Shown here: positions 49,812 to 63,205 of the stretch, one piece after another
Numbering within the stretch: position 1 is the stretch's first letter
How the letters are laid out: each line of letters opens with the position of its first letter
Origin: Xestospongia muta
Taxonomy: Eukaryota; Porifera; Demospongiae; Haplosclerida; Petrosiidae
Assembly (NCBI GenBank): GCA_963693285.1
Contig: OY848929.1
Coordinates: 2,358,501-2,422,500, forward strand
Reading direction: 5' to 3'
Length of the DNA: 64,000 nt
Program-made: the position numbers and the translations under genes
The notes under the pieces: model-generated
What the model was told of the DNA's origin: nothing
Databases searched by the model: none
The model's input: the letters and a program-made list of their open reading frames with translations, nothing else

Positions 49812-52610
49812 TTAATAATGTTTTTTGACTTCAAAGTACAATGGATTCTCAATTTTATCTTCAGAAATGTCATATTGCTGTAAATTAAGTCTTCTTCGTT
49901 TGATAACACGAAAAAATATAATTCCAGCAATTAGACAAATAACTACAAGAAACGGACAAAGTAAACTATTAACTGCTTAATATAGAAAGTATTAATAATA
50001 CCTGCAGTAACTATAACTGTTATTATTGACACAGCAATATAAACAATGGTACTTGAGCTTGAGAACTACACAATATTATAATACATAACCACAATTACAA
50101 TACATAACTTACTGTCTCACTGTCTAGAGTCACTGTTGGTATAACTTGAGCAGCTATTAAAAATAATAAGATGGCAACATATATGTAATCAATAGCTACA
50201 CTATTAGTAGTATCAAGTATATTAATGTATCTCAATTGTTTATCTTTTCACTTTCACAACTGAACCCATTGCCAAGCAAAACAGTATTTTGAGCATATCC
50301 TGATGAGTTCTATTTTTAGAAAAATAAAATTGACCACACTCCTCAACATGATGAAGTGTGCAAGGAAGAAATGCTTGTTCCCTGACAAAAAAGGAAAGGA
50401 ATTGGTTGCCTCTGTAGTTAGAGATGAGCACGATGAAATTGTTGACAAGGCCATTGAAAAATTACTAACACATGCTCAATTTAAATATTATCCTGAACGT
50501 CTAAAGTTTCTACAAGATCTTGAATAACAGCTTCTACTTCAATGTGCAAGAAATATGGTACTTGTTTACCTAGAATTATTGAGGCACTATTGTAAGGGTA
50601 AAAGATATCTTTAATTGCAAAACTCTTGGTTTGACTACATAAATTTGTACTTTGATGCAAGCATTAAAGTAGATGGTGTTAGTAGTTAAATACTTTCAAT
50701 CATATACATACCAGTACAGTTATGACCATCAATATTGAGAGTATATCCTGAATCACAAGAACAGCTATAATTACCCAAGGTGTTTGTACAATAGTGAGCA
50801 CAACCACCATTGTTTGTAGCACATTCATTGATGTCTAAATGATATAGAGTTATGTCATTAAACTTATATTACCTTACCAGAACAATGTAGTTTGTTATAA
50901 ACTTGATAACCAGAAAAACAAGAACAGACGGCTATGCCATTTGTTTGTGTACACATTTGTTCACAACCACCATTGTTATTTGAACATGTTGGATTTACTA
51001 GTGCAATAAGTAACTGTATTAATATTCTCATTAATATTGTTTTACTTACAAGTGCAATTATGTTGATCAACCTGTAAAGAATAACCAGTACCACATGTAC
51101 AAAAATAACTATATAATGTATTGTGACAGAAGTGTTCACAACCACCATTGTTGATGTCACAAATATTACTAGTATTAACCTTAACACCTACAATATACTA
51201 ATAAGGTCATAATAATTAATCTATTCACTTACCTGGTCCATTGAGAAGCAATCCTGTTAGATATCCATAGCCACCATAAGAGAAAAATCCATACACACTG
51301 ACATATATCTTCCCATTAGGATGACTATGACTGATTGTGTAGTTTCCATCAAATGTAGTGTTATAACCATATCCAGTGACTGTCCCATACATATCATATA
51401 TTGGAGTAAAATCCAGTGTTGTTAGTGTACCATTAATTACTACAGTCCCATTGTAGTATGTATCAGCTGGTATTGCTATACTGTAATGATTTGTTGGCAT
51501 TTCAGGTAATGTAGTAAAAGTGACATTGTGAGGATATTGTCTAATAGGAGGAACTGTCATTAACAATGGGTCACCATAGCCATACACAGGATAATCACGA
51601 CCAAATGCCAGTGCAGCAATGTAGCATTTACTACTGCAGAGAACATAGCAAAAGTGGCCAAAATTAGTATCAAAAGTAATGATATCTCCAGCAAAGCTCA
51701 ATGTAACATTAGTATTGTTTTGTGGACATGAAATACTCACTTTAGTGTTATTTTCTGATACTATGAGTTTAAATTGTTGTCCATTACGACTATACAATGG
51801 TGTCAATAAGAAATGTGTTCCCCAATTAATAGTAGGTGGTATTTGTGTACTAAGAGGATCACAATCACTATAAGATACTGGAACTTTGGCACAGTCATGT
51901 CCTCCAACTACTGTTAATGGATGATTTGAGACTATTTTAGTTCCACTGAGATCAACTAATGTTGCTGCTATCAGTAGAGTCTGCAATGAATGAAGGGTAA
52001 TAGTATGACTGGACCCTGCTGTAATAGTATTTAATGTGCTATTTGTTTGAGCATTTGAAGGTAATTGTACATTTTGAGTAGGTGTAATAGTCACAGTTGT
52101 ATTGTCTCTACAACCAACAAGAAGGATTTGACTATATCTTCCACTACTTGTACTATTTGCAGATATTCCATAATAGATATATTCCTGTGTAGGTTGGTGA
52201 GAGCATGGTAGAGCTAGATAGGTTGAACGAGGTGTATTTATATGGCCTATCAATACAATGGAGATAGGTTGACCAGAGACTGATTTAACATGGAGTCCAT
52301 AATTACGATAAGAATGTGTTACTTCTCTCACTTGTAGACTGGATGGTATTGTTACCAAGTCAGGAGAATGGACACTTGTTATTCCATTATAACTATAAGT
52401 TCCAGTCAATGATGAAATATTGAATTGAACTGGATTTGGACTCATAGTATAGATCAGCATTTCCATGACACTACTAGCAGAGTATTGTCTTAAGAATGCT
52501 ACATTGAATTCTGTAGCATAACTGGATGCACTTATGCTTGAAACTTTGCCTGTAAAAATTGAGAAGGTATATAAGTATAATATTATAGTTAGTTTTAACA
52601 ATTGGAACAT
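49812..52610 (-). CDS. IgGFc-binding-domain receptor with three EGF repeats and membrane anchor (7 exons, 675 aa)
   Basis: Exons: 52610-51233, 51187-51050, 50997-50878, 50834-50712, 50153-50113, 50065-50002, 49975-49812. Phases agree, giving 675 codons plus stop. A hydrophobic leader (about 1-21) precedes an IgGFc-binding N-terminal domain (about 30-455) with many N-glycosylation sites. Three EGF repeats follow, one per exon (NNGGCEHFC, NNGGCEQMC, NNGGCAHYC); the third, DINECATNNGGC, is calcium-binding type. Two adjacent hydrophobic stretches follow (TIVYIAVSIITVIVTA and FLVVICLIAGIIFF), then RVIKRRR and a tail with ENPLYFEV, an NPxY motif. Probably a surface receptor. The leader contains a good internal acceptor (start 52549), so an upstream exon, perhaps from the next gene, may replace it. 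Confidence 0.8.
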
Positions 52611-53659
52611 TATAATTATTAAAGAATTCAGACAAGAGAAAAAATATATGTTAGCAAAAATTTATAATTTCTCAACAACAGTTGAACACGTGGACAAATC
52701 AAAGGTTACTACTGGTATATTAATACTATATACATGTGTTTCTTGATATTACAAGATTTTAATTGATTATGAAACATGAATCATTTTATAATCGATTTGG
52801 AAGATGCTGACTCCACAGTAAAGCATTAACTAGCTAGAGCTACGAAGATTGTATAAAATTAGCAGCAGTGTCTGTGAAAGATCTAAACTATTGCTGGAAA
52901 TTTGGAAGAGAAGCAAACTAGCAAGCATTATCAGTCTCATGCATCGTCGTAGTGCTCGCGGCTAGGGTTAATAAAATTCAATGGTTGCTATACGCGTCAT
53001 AGCTCGAAGGTACGGTTTAATTTCAGTCGCCGTCGCTCTTGCTTCAATATATTAAACTAATTATTAATTTGTGAAAATGGGCATAATATGATTATAGTTT
53101 TCACGTAGTTCAAAACGATTATAGGCCTACCTGGCACGTGCGTGTCAGGTAGTCCTATAATCAATGTCGATCTTGAAAGGTTGTCAAGTGTCAAGCGGGA
53201 AGTCTGTACCATTGTGTATCAAACCATATCCAAAGCTAGTGTGAACGTTTGTCAACTATACTATAGTATAATTACATGTTGTATTTATTTGCTTGTTTTC
53301 TGATTTTAAAAACAAATGTCAACCAAATTCATTTTTTCAAAGTTTTAGTATTATTGTCAAGAGCTGATATAAACTATAATGGATTGTGAACGCGATTATG
53401 TCAAAATTATGATAGTGTATGCATTAATAGCAGCTTCTCTCATTGACTCACCGAAACCTCAAAATCCCACCCTTTTAAAACCTCAGCTATATCCATTCGT
53501 TAGTACAAAGAAACGCCGCACTTAAAAGGGTTAAAATTTAAAGTCTGGGGATTAGTATAAATTTCACAATCAAGACACGACATTCTTCTGCCAGCTACCT
53601 GACGTAGCGAAGTATATATTTATTTTGTAAATTATTATCGCTAAACTTTTCTATCTTAC
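52611..53659. other. Gap or intron between the two IgGFc genes
   Basis: No exon seen. It includes an imperfect palindrome at 53117-53162. It is either the promoter of the 3' gene or a 1.1-kb intron joining both IgGFc exons. Confidence 0.5.
53117..53162. repeat. 46-bp imperfect palindrome
   Basis: GATTATAGGC...GTCCTATAATC arms enclose CTACCTGGCACGTGCGTGTC. Related CCTGGCA...TGCCAGG-type blocks occur at about 24052-24080. Confidence 0.75.
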
Positions 53660-55067
53660 CAGTAAGTTGCATTAAGTTCACACCAGCACTGTAAGAATAA
53701 CCAGTAGCAGCACCAAATCCATATACCAATACAGTTAGTTTGGATTGACTTGTAATAGTATGTGAATTTAAGTCAGTAATTTGTACTTGTGCACCATAGC
53801 CAATAATGTTGTTATCATTATAGATAGTGTTCCATGTTAATAATAGCACTGATCCATCCATTAATACTGTGTCTTGACTAGTAGCAGCAATATTGATGTA
53901 ATGTACATGTGATGTGACTGGATAAGAACCTGATATAGGAGGAGAGATAAATATCATTTTCTCAGAATACTGGTCAATTGAAGGAATCATTGAAATAACA
54001 GGATCACCAATGTTATCTACACTGTGACCTGCTCCTAACTGATTTACTAAAATAGGCTTGTCAGAAACAATAGAACAATAGACATTTGTAGTTGAATATT
54101 TTGTGATTGTACTTCCAGATGTTGATAGATATACAGTGGATACATTTCCATTGCCACATGTAAAATTGAATGTTGTCTGATCCTCTGCAGCTAATATCTT
54201 ATAATACTGCCCTGATCTACCACTATAAGGAGTAAGAAGGAACTGTCTTCCCCATGTTACTGTAGGAGGTATTTGTTCAGTGATATGCTCACAAGCTGCC
54301 ACACTATCAGGAACATTACCACACTCATGACCACTGACAACACTCAGTGGTTTGTTTGATACTATACTAGTTCCACTTATATCAACAGCTAGTGCTCCAA
54401 ACAGAAATGTCTGCATTCTATGAAGTGTAATAGAGAAAGGAGTTCCAGCTGTAATTGTCACATTAGGACTGCTTGGATTCTGGATATTTTCAGGTACAGT
54501 AACATTCTGGGTTGGGATAATAGTAACAATTGTATTGTTTTTGACACCAATAAGAAGTACTTCACTTAATGTATAATCAACTATAGATCTTGTAGACACA
54601 GCATAATACTGGTACTGATTTAAATTTGCAATGTCTTGTGATGGGTAAGCAACATATTCACCTATAGTTGCAGACTGGTAGTTGATAACCAGTACTGAAA
54701 TAAGTCCTCCATTATTTGTGTAGACATGAATCCCTTTATTACGATTTGAATAGCTGCTGTCCAATGTAACTTGACTTACAGGAATACTCACGTTCACTGA
54801 AGATTTGTGATTGACAGTTCCTGTTATTATAACATTAGTGTAGTTTTCAACTGTGAAGGACACAGGTGATGAAGAAGTAGTCATGATATACAACCACACA
54901 TGTTGAGTTTGTTCCCGAAAATTTCGCATAGCCCCAATGTAGAAGTCAGTTCCATAACTGGATTGAGCAAGAGCACATGTCAAAATACCTATATATAATA
55001 TATAAGAGTAAATTAAAACCTTATTAACAAAATTCAACTGACTTAAGAAAATCACTGCCTTCATCAT
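53660..55067 (-). CDS. IgGFc-binding-domain protein, second gene or upstream exon
   Basis: One long exon from ATG at 55067 encodes a hydrophobic leader (to CALAQ, about residue 35) and a full IgGFc-binding N-terminal domain related to the neighbour (AAGTPFSITLHRMQTFLFGA and SNKPLSVVSGHECGNVP-type blocks). It reaches a strong donor at 53660 (CTG|GTAAGA, phase 1). Reading on through the donor adds 20 residues before a stop at 53595. No EGF or membrane exon is visible before the next gene. The phase-1 acceptor at 52549 fits this donor exactly, so the exon may be spliced onto the downstream IgGFc-EGF-TM gene, giving a two-domain receptor of about 1124 residues. Alternatively it is a separate secreted protein. 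Confidence 0.7.
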
Positions 55068-57008
55068 AGTTTCCTGTGACCTTTTAGATCAAAGAATTAT
55101 TTGTTTATCGTCTTCTTTTAAACGAAATATATTATATTTAAAAATTGATTTCGTAATATGATGCGGGGGCGGAATAGGAAATTTGAGGCATTAAACGAAG
55201 CAAGCACATACAGTAGTAATATTATAACTTCCTTTTCCCTAGATTCTAAATCTGAAATCTTGGAATGAACATATATCACTTTTGCATTGAAGTTGTGTCC
55301 ATTACCAGAATATATATAATATATATGGACTCGCCCACAAGAAGATTTTATTTCACTTCACATGATAGTAAAGTATTATTAGACGCTAAAAATTGATTGG
55401 TTGATTTAACTAACACATTGTTATACAGGTTGTATTAGCAAAATGTAAACATAATACTATTTTGATTACTAATGTACTATGAAATTGATGCATGGTTATG
55501 TAGCTACATAAACAGCAGTACATTAGTAATGAAAACAGTATTATGATTACTTTTTCAACAAAAATAAGTTTGCAATTGCAGTCTGTATAATTAAATAATG
55601 GTTAAATCAACCAATCAATTATACAGTGATATAATTGGTACATGGCATATAACTCATTATAAGTACTATCTAATAAGTGCATTGTATTAATACTTGATGA
55701 TACTGTAAAATACACTATTGACACCTCTGTCCTGGAGAGGTTGTGAGAACAATCTTTTAAAATGACTATCCTAACTGAAAAAAACTACTTGAAGACATTT
55801 TAACAATTAGACAAGATCAATGAAGAGTCAGAATTTAATAAAAATGCACTAAAGTGCTCAACTTCACTGCAGTGGGCAGTGTAGATCTATACTGCAGAGT
55901 GCAGAGTGCATGTACATAGATTTAACATTTTACAAGCTTAAAAGTATCATAAATTAATAATGGCTCAGATTTACTCTGACAATAGTCAACTTACTGGCCA
56001 ATTTGCAAACTAATTGACCATAAGGCACTACCAAGCAAATTTCTTTTATTCTTTATAGCCTTCTCAAGTGACGTATACCAGACAAGAGATATCTCACGTG
56101 ATGTGCAAGATGATTATTGATAATTCAGCATTTCTCTTTAATTAAAGGGAGAAAAGTTTAAACTGCTTTGCCGTCTACTGGGTACTTTGAAGGTCCAATA
56201 CTTTCCAACTTCTTAGTAAAAGTTAGTGATTCTCCAATGACAGCTATGGTTATATAATAGTATTTTTAGTTCGGGCTTAATCCTTAATGTATCGACAAAA
56301 ATAACTGCCAAAAGTTAATAAAACTGTCATAACTTTCCAAAGAAGTATTTTTGCAAAAATTCTCACTTTAAAAAGTTGGAAATGTCATAAGCTGTATGCA
56401 GGAGGTTTTTATTGAATTCTCGAGTCTTCACTGAAAGCTGTGCTTTTTTCAGACTTTTAAAGCTTTTTGTTCGTTTGACGATCCTTTTGACAGTATTCTT
56501 AAGAAGTACAGAGGTTTTGCTACTGTTCATTATAGTTTGGTGGCTACCCGTGCCGTGTTTGCCGAGTTAAAGCAGCTCAAAGCCGATTGCCTCCGTAACA
56601 GACACACATACAGACAGACACACTGACAGACTACAGTAACCATAGCTATGCGCCCACGCAAAGCAAGGTTAATAAGTAACACTTAACCCTATTCTTTGAA
56701 GGAGGGGCTGACATGACCGTAGAACACGAGCTCAGCGCTTGTAGTAATGAGTTATAATAATAAAGATTGTACGAGTAAATAGGACCACAAAGTCATACCT
56801 GGAAATGACAGGAAAGAGAGACTTTGGCTTAAATCAGGTATATAGACTTAATATAGTGTGGGTACATAGTAGCAGAGAAATAAAACTCATTGTTAGATTA
56901 GTTGCATTGTAAAATAATTATCTTGAACATGCAATGATAAAAATACTAAAGCAAAAATTTCTGAACAAACATAGTAATGAGTTTTCAGTGAGTTCACTTG
57001 TATTAAAA
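55068..57008. other. Intergenic region with repeats
   Basis: Apart from the MITE below, I see AT-rich DNA. Near 56605-56665 there is an ACAGACACACATACAGACAG-type simple stretch followed by AGTAACCATAGCTATGCGCC, which may be the tail of an unidentified repeat. No gene is supported. Confidence 0.5.
55382..55628. mobile_element. Degenerate copy of the mariner-like MITE family
   Basis: It has inverted AATTGATTGGTTGATTTAAC ends and an ATTACTAATG-rich middle, as in 37071-37308. The right end keeps ACAGTG and the left end has diverged (CGCTAAAA). Confidence 0.7.
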
Positions 57009-60000
57009 ATGGCGAGTAAATCAGCGTCTCATAGGAGCTCTGTTACGTCTTCCAGTAGTAAGCTTCCAGCCTCTAAACAGTCCTCCAGTACCAAATATAT
57101 TTGTCCTATATGTGAAGATGTCATAGAAGACTCATCTCCCAAAGTCAAAGGTCAAAAATTGATCTTTTGTGAAGGTGTGTGCAACACGTGATTACACAAG
57201 GGTTGCGCTGGGTTGTCGAAGTCTGCCTTCCAGTTAGTATCAACGACAAACGAACCTTTTTACTGTCCCCACTGTGCACTTTCTTCACAGAGGAAAGAAA
57301 TCGTAGCCCTTAAAGCTTCTGTTGACCAACTATTCTCTAAAGAAATAGTATTTCTAAAGTCAACTATTTCTCAACTTACCTCAGAAATTTCCTCATTAAA
57401 AGAAAAATAGGCAACTGTTGCTCCACACAACTCTACTAATTCTCATCCTCTCCAGAACTGGTCAGAGGACCCTGCAAACCCTCCAGCAGTCACTCCTCAG
57501 CAAAATACACCTACACAACACACCTCTGTATCCAACCGCAGGTTCAACGTTGTTATCTCTGGAATCTCTGAGCTACCTAAAGGTTCATCAGGCTATACAA
57601 GAAACCATAATGACTTTAAAGCAGCGTCTTCCATCATTTCTGAAATTGAAACCCACTCCAATCATTCGACTTCTATTCGTGATTGTCGTCACCTTGGCAG
57701 ATATGACGAAACCAAACCTAGCCCACGTCCTATCTTAGTGTCTTTAATTTCTACTACTGATGTTAGCAATATCCTCTCTCGCTGTCGTCACCTCAAGCAA
57801 CCAATATCCATCAAACCTGATTTGTCACCTCCTAAAAGAAAAATTCGCGTAACTTTACTTCATGAAAGATGGAAGCTGATTAACTCAGGGATAGATTGTA
57901 GTTCTATCAAAGTGCGTAACTCCAGTATTTTCGTCAACGGTCGTCTATACAGCAAAGTTACTAACGGCATATTCTCACTGTCTCCTACTCTGTACGATTC
58001 TGGGCCGCAGCTTACCACCACAATTGACACCTCAGATAGCCCACTTGCTCTTGATTCACAACCCAACAAGTCTTCTGAAGAGGATATACACAGTCAAACC
58101 ACACCCATCACTTCTGCCTCAGATTGACTCTCTCCGGACATCAAGGTATGTCTATGGAATTGCCGGAGTCTTGTGAACAAACTCACCCATTTTCAATCGT
58201 TTGTATACTCCTCCATCTTTCCTCATCTATGCTTTAACTGAAACATGTTTATCTCCCTCTTACCTCAATGGTGAAATCTTACCTACTGATTTTGCAGTTT
58301 ATCGTTCAGGTCGTTCTTCTAGAGGTGGAGGTGTTCTTGTAGCCGTTAATTCCCTACTTCCTTCCCATCGACTCCCTTCTCCGTTTCACCTTGAACTTAT
58401 ACTGGTTGAGATTGAACTTGTCACTCCCCTTTTAATCTGTGTTGTTTACATTCCTCCTAATGCTAGTTCTGACTATTGCCTCCATATTCTTCATTTTTTT
58501 TTTGAATCTATTTCCTCTAAATCTCCCTGTATCATAGTTGGTGACTTCGATTCTCCAGATATCAATCGGTCAACTCTAGTTGAGCAGTCTCCATCATCAG
58601 TAGCCTTTTGTGACCTCATTTTTCGTCTCAATCTCACACAGCTTGTTGATTTCCCAACCCATAGCTCGGGCAATACCCTTGATCTAGTCATTTCTGACTC
58701 AACTGAGTTAATTCAGAATCTTTTCAGTTTTTCCTCCAATCTTCTTCAATCAGATCATTTCACCATCACTTTCTCAGTTTCAGTACACAATAGCAAGAAA
58801 AAGAAGCCTAAACACCCTCCCTCATACAACTTCAAGCGAACTGCTTTAAATGCTCTCAGCGACTTTCTGCTTGATTGTAACTTCAATTTACTTATGGAGT
58901 CTACCAACATTGAGTTTGTGTGGTCATCTTTGAAGAATCTCATCCTTGAAACAATTTTACATTCTACTCCTATTACTAGGGCCAGACGAAGTCCTTATCC
59001 CAAATGGTTTGATTCTAACATCAGGCACAAAATCAACAAACTTCGCTCTCTTCGAAAATTCTGTAGACGTAAGCCATGTCCTCACAATCTACTTAAGCTC
59101 TCATTTGAAGAGATACAGCTCCAAGACAACATTTCTCTTGCCAAATCAGAATTCGAAAACAATCTTGTGTATTAATTTGCCTTTAACTATGACCACAAAA
59201 TCTATCGCGATATTAGAAATCTGTCTGGTCAAAGCCAACTTCCTGCTACTATGTACTTTGGTTCAGAAGAGGTTTCTGAGGATCTTGACAAAGCGAATTT
59301 CTTTAATTGGTTTTTCCATTCAGTATTTAATGATCACTCGACCTTACCATCTTATGAGTCATCAACTATTCCAGCAGATTCCCTCTCCTCCATTAGCATT
59401 TCCATACACGACACATGGGATGCACTTGTCACATTAGACACAACCAAAGCTATGGGCTGTGATGGTATTCCCCCTTTGATTCTCAAACATGCTGCCACTG
59501 CACTAGTTGATCCAATACATTATCTGTGTAATCTTTGAATCTCTCAGTCATGTCTTCCATCAGAATGGCGTTCTCATCCCATCACACCCATACCTAAGTC
59601 TGGTGACAGGTCTAATATAGAAAATTATTGGCCCATCTCACTTCTCTGCTCCATTTCAAAAGTTTTGGAGAAAATCATATTTGATAAGGTTAGCAATTTT
59701 ATTCTAAATTACACCATCTCACTTTCCCAGTTTGGCTTCATCAAAAAATGGTCAACTGTCCAGCAACTCTTTTTATACTGTGACCTCCTTTCCAATGCAC
59801 TCCACAAGCATCATCAAGTTGATGCCGTTTATCTATATATCTGTAAGGCTTTTGACACTGTTCCAAATGATATACTTCTTAGCAAATTGTGTAACACTGG
59901 CATCACAGGTTCTCTGTGGAACTACTTCAAAGCTTACCTTATTAACAGAAAACAATGTGTTGTCGTAAATAGGTGTTCTTCTGATTGGCTTCCAGTCTCA

Positions 60001-60385
60001 TCTGGTGTCCCACAGGGCAGCATACTGGGATCTTTATTGTTCATACTATACATTAATGATCTACCTTTGTCAGTTGCTTTTTCACGTCTCTTTCTGTATG
60101 CGGATGACACCAAGTGCTGCAAACAAATATGTTCTACCTCTGACTGTTCCTTACTTCCAAAGGACATTGATTCTCTGTATAACTGGTCTTCTCAAAACAA
60201 ACTGTGGTTTAACATACTCAAGTGTCTCATTATCCACTTTTATAAAAGGTCTTCATTTCCCATATTATCACCGTATTATCTCAATGGAGAGCTTATTGCA
60301 ACTTCAACTTTCTCATATATATTTCTCTCTCATATCCTGTTCTCAAAGCACATCTCAAAAGCATTTTTCGGACACATTTCTTAAC
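57009..60385 (+). mobile_element. CR1/L2-like non-LTR retrotransposon (LINE), inactivated
   Basis: ORF1 begins at 57009 (Ser-rich, then a PHD-type finger CPIC...C...C..HC) and runs into an RRM-like region to 58127. It is interrupted by TGA at 57189-57191 where Trp is expected (NT-stop-LHKGC) and by TAG near 57408. ORF2 (about 58138-60385) has an APE endonuclease (TETCLSPSYLNG, RGGGVLVAV, VGDF, SDHF) and a reverse transcriptase (CDGIPPLIL, YWPISLL, GVPQGSILGSLLFILYINDL, LYADD). Breaks include a frameshift near 58200, TAA near 59174 and TGA near 59538. The PHD finger in ORF1 and the APE-RT order suggest the CR1/L2 group. No poly(A) or simple-repeat tail is seen. The element abuts the duplicated SEC23IP segment at 60545. 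Confidence 0.8.
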
Positions 60386-60544
60386 TAATTTTGAATTTTG
60401 AATCTTCTCTTCCCTGCTCTCCGCACATTATTTGCCCTTGTTGCAAGTGCAAAGCACTTCCAGTCAAGTTCACTTTTCACAACTGAATCATTTAGTTACT
60501 TGTACATTACATATTATAATTTTAATTTTTATTCAATGGGTATC

Positions 60545-63079
60545 AGACTGAGTACATTTAGAAGTCTTATTGACTGTGGTAAGTAACAATATAAATATAA
60601 TAGTGTTTAGTTTTCACTTAGTTGATGATTTTCGTGAAGTTGCTCAATTAATGTTAAAAACACACAAGTTTGGTGGACAAATTATGACCAAATGAAGAGT
60701 AGAGTTTTTACCTGTTCACTGGCACAGTGCTTTACTTGAAAATGATGGTGATGTGGATAAGTAAGTGGAACTAGCTTTAATGTAGCTAATGAGTCTCTCT
60801 CTCTCTCTCTCTCAGAATTGTTCGTGCTATATCTCTACCCAGTATTATTCGACTAAGGGACTTCACTAATAATACATTTGTTGATATTTTATTTTATACT
60901 AGTCCTCTCTATTTACAAGTATGTCTGACTGAAATATTATAATCTGTTTATATTATTATTTAGAGAATTATTGATCATGTCTCTTCTGAAATGAACAGGA
61001 TGTTAGAAATATTTTAACAACAAAATCCAACTTTCTCACATTTCTGTAATGGGACATTCTTTAGGATCATGTATTCTGTTTGACTTACTTTATCATCAGG
61101 TACAACAGTACTAGTCAATCCTCATATCATTGTGTTCATCTTACAGACTAGTGGAACTCCACCCACATCATTAATAAAGACATGTGAAGTTGATGATCCA
61201 CTTGTAGATAGTAAAGATAATGATAAAGTAGAGGAAGAAATTGAGAAAGCTCCTACATTAACAGAGGCATTAAGTCAATTAGGACTACCTCAATTAGCTA
61301 CAACATTTGAAAAAGAAGAGATTGATTTTGATAGTTTGGTAAGTGATTTGTCTAGTGAGACTTAGTTCCTCTGAGGAAAAATACATGTTAGTGTAGTACA
61401 ATTTGTACAATTACTATTCTCATACCCAGACTGAAAGTTACCAGGGTATTGGTATGGGACTATATAATATATTGTACATTATGAGGTTATTATGTTTGTA
61501 GATGATGTGTTCAAATGATGATTTGAAGGAGATTGGTATTCCAATGGGACCTCGTAAGAGACTAGTTAGTTTCATTAGTGAATGGAGTGTAAAGATGAAA
61601 CAAGCACAGGTAAGAATGTCATATTCTTTCTTGTTTTTATATATCTTTAGGAGAAGCGAACTAGACTTGCTGAAGAGAAAATTGCTCGTGAAAAGGAAGT
61701 TCAACTTCAAAGAGAGCAACAATTATCTGAACAGAGTCGAGGTATTGAAGGGGTTAAGTTTGTGAGTGGTGTTGGAGGGACAGGGAAGCCATTAGTTGTC
61801 TACCCTCAATTCAACTTTCAGCCATCTTATCTATTTTGTGTGGGATCACCTATTGGACTGTTTCTTACTATCAGGTAGATCATTTAATACATATAAATGT
61901 ATGATCACAATATGTCACATATAAATGTATAATCACAATATGTCACATATAAATGTATAGTTGCAATGTATACACACATATATAAATGTATAATCACAAT
62001 ATGTCACATATAAATGTATAGTTGCAATATATACACACATATATAAATGTATAATCACAATATATACATATATGTGTATACATTAATGACAAATTGACTA
62101 GTCATTGTTTACATTATTGTGATTGCTTGAAGTTTGTGAAGAGGTGTGTCAGTCAACTAGTCAATCTATTGTCATTACCAACAATTTTAACATGTATATA
62201 TTTTCTACTATTTTTCACACAGAGGTGTAGAGACTCTTGGACCAGACTATCAACTACCCACTTGTCCAGCCTTTTTAATATTTATCATCCTGTAAGTTAA
62301 TCACATATCATATCACTAATCCTTCATATCTCTTTTAGTTTGATCCTGTAGCTTATCGTTTAGAGCCTCTAATAATTCCATATCCTCCATCAAAACCTGT
62401 CCTGATGCCACACCACAAAGGAAGAAAGAAATTCCATTTAGGTTAGTCTAGTAGTTAACAGGTTACTAGTTTGTCACTTTCTAATAGAATTATATGAGAA
62501 CTTTGAACGTGTGAGTCAATCTGTACGATATCATTTAGTGGAAGGAATTCGTAACATGTGGTATCAATTAAATGAACTAGCTCGTGCACATACCACTACA
62601 GGTACTGTTAGTGGAGGTAAAGAAGAAGAGAATGAAATGATACAAGGTAATAAAATACTCTATTGAGTCCAAGGGATTCTATTTATTGTATTATGTAATA
62701 GATAATTAACATTACTAGAATAATCTTTTAGCCTATTAAAGTGGTACTGACATGAGTGATTTATAAATGCTAACATATTTATTATTTATTTAGTTGAGGT
62801 CAGTTCTCAAGGATCTGTTGATGAATATGCTAGTGATCTACATGTACCTATTGGTAAACTTAATGGTGGAAATAGAATTGATCATGTTCTTCAGGAAAAA
62901 CCAATTGAGAAACTGAATGAATATCTCTTTGCATTAAGTAGTCATCTGTGTTACTGGTATGACAGTATATTGTTGTTGTCAATTGTTTTAGTTTGTTCTA
63001 TAGGAGATCTGAAGACACGGCTTTATTTATTTTAAAGGAAATTTACAACAATCCACATCCTGAAAACATCAAATCATAG
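60545..63079 (+). pseudogene. SEC23IP 3'-half duplicate, inactivated
   Basis: The copy begins inside the exon 8 equivalent (at AGACTGAGTAC, matching 45598) and runs through the last exon, introns included, with near-identical sequence. Lesions: TGA at 60693-60695 (exon 9), TAA at 61015-61017 and a 5-bp deletion near 61038 just before GHSLGS (exon 11), and loss of the original stop (TAA to AAA, next stop TAG at 63077). No promoter or 5' exons are present. The SAM and DDHD exons are still open, suggesting recent duplication. Confidence 0.85.
61891..62070. repeat. AT-rich minisatellite (ATATAAATGTATAATCACAAT units)
   Basis: About six tandem units of roughly 25-40 bp (ATAAATGTATAATCACAATATGTCACAT and variants). 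The parental intron at about 47105-47165 has only about two units, so the array expanded after duplication (or contracted in the parent). Confidence 0.85.
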
Positions 63080-63205
63080 AACATATTTTATGAAGTAATT
63101 TGATTATAATTATTATTATAAACCTTGATAATGATTGCTTTTATTGTTGCTGAGAAATTGGAAACTTGGGGTGGACCGTTTTAATAGTCTCCGCCTCTTT
63201 TTATT

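Noticed and set aside
50303..50527. 74-codon plus-strand ORF inside the receptor intron (KCARKKCLFPDKKGKEL)
   Set aside because: It is open and Lys-rich, but it has no recognisable domain, paralog or splice partner here. Kept out as unsupported, though it could be a fragment of a repeat gene.
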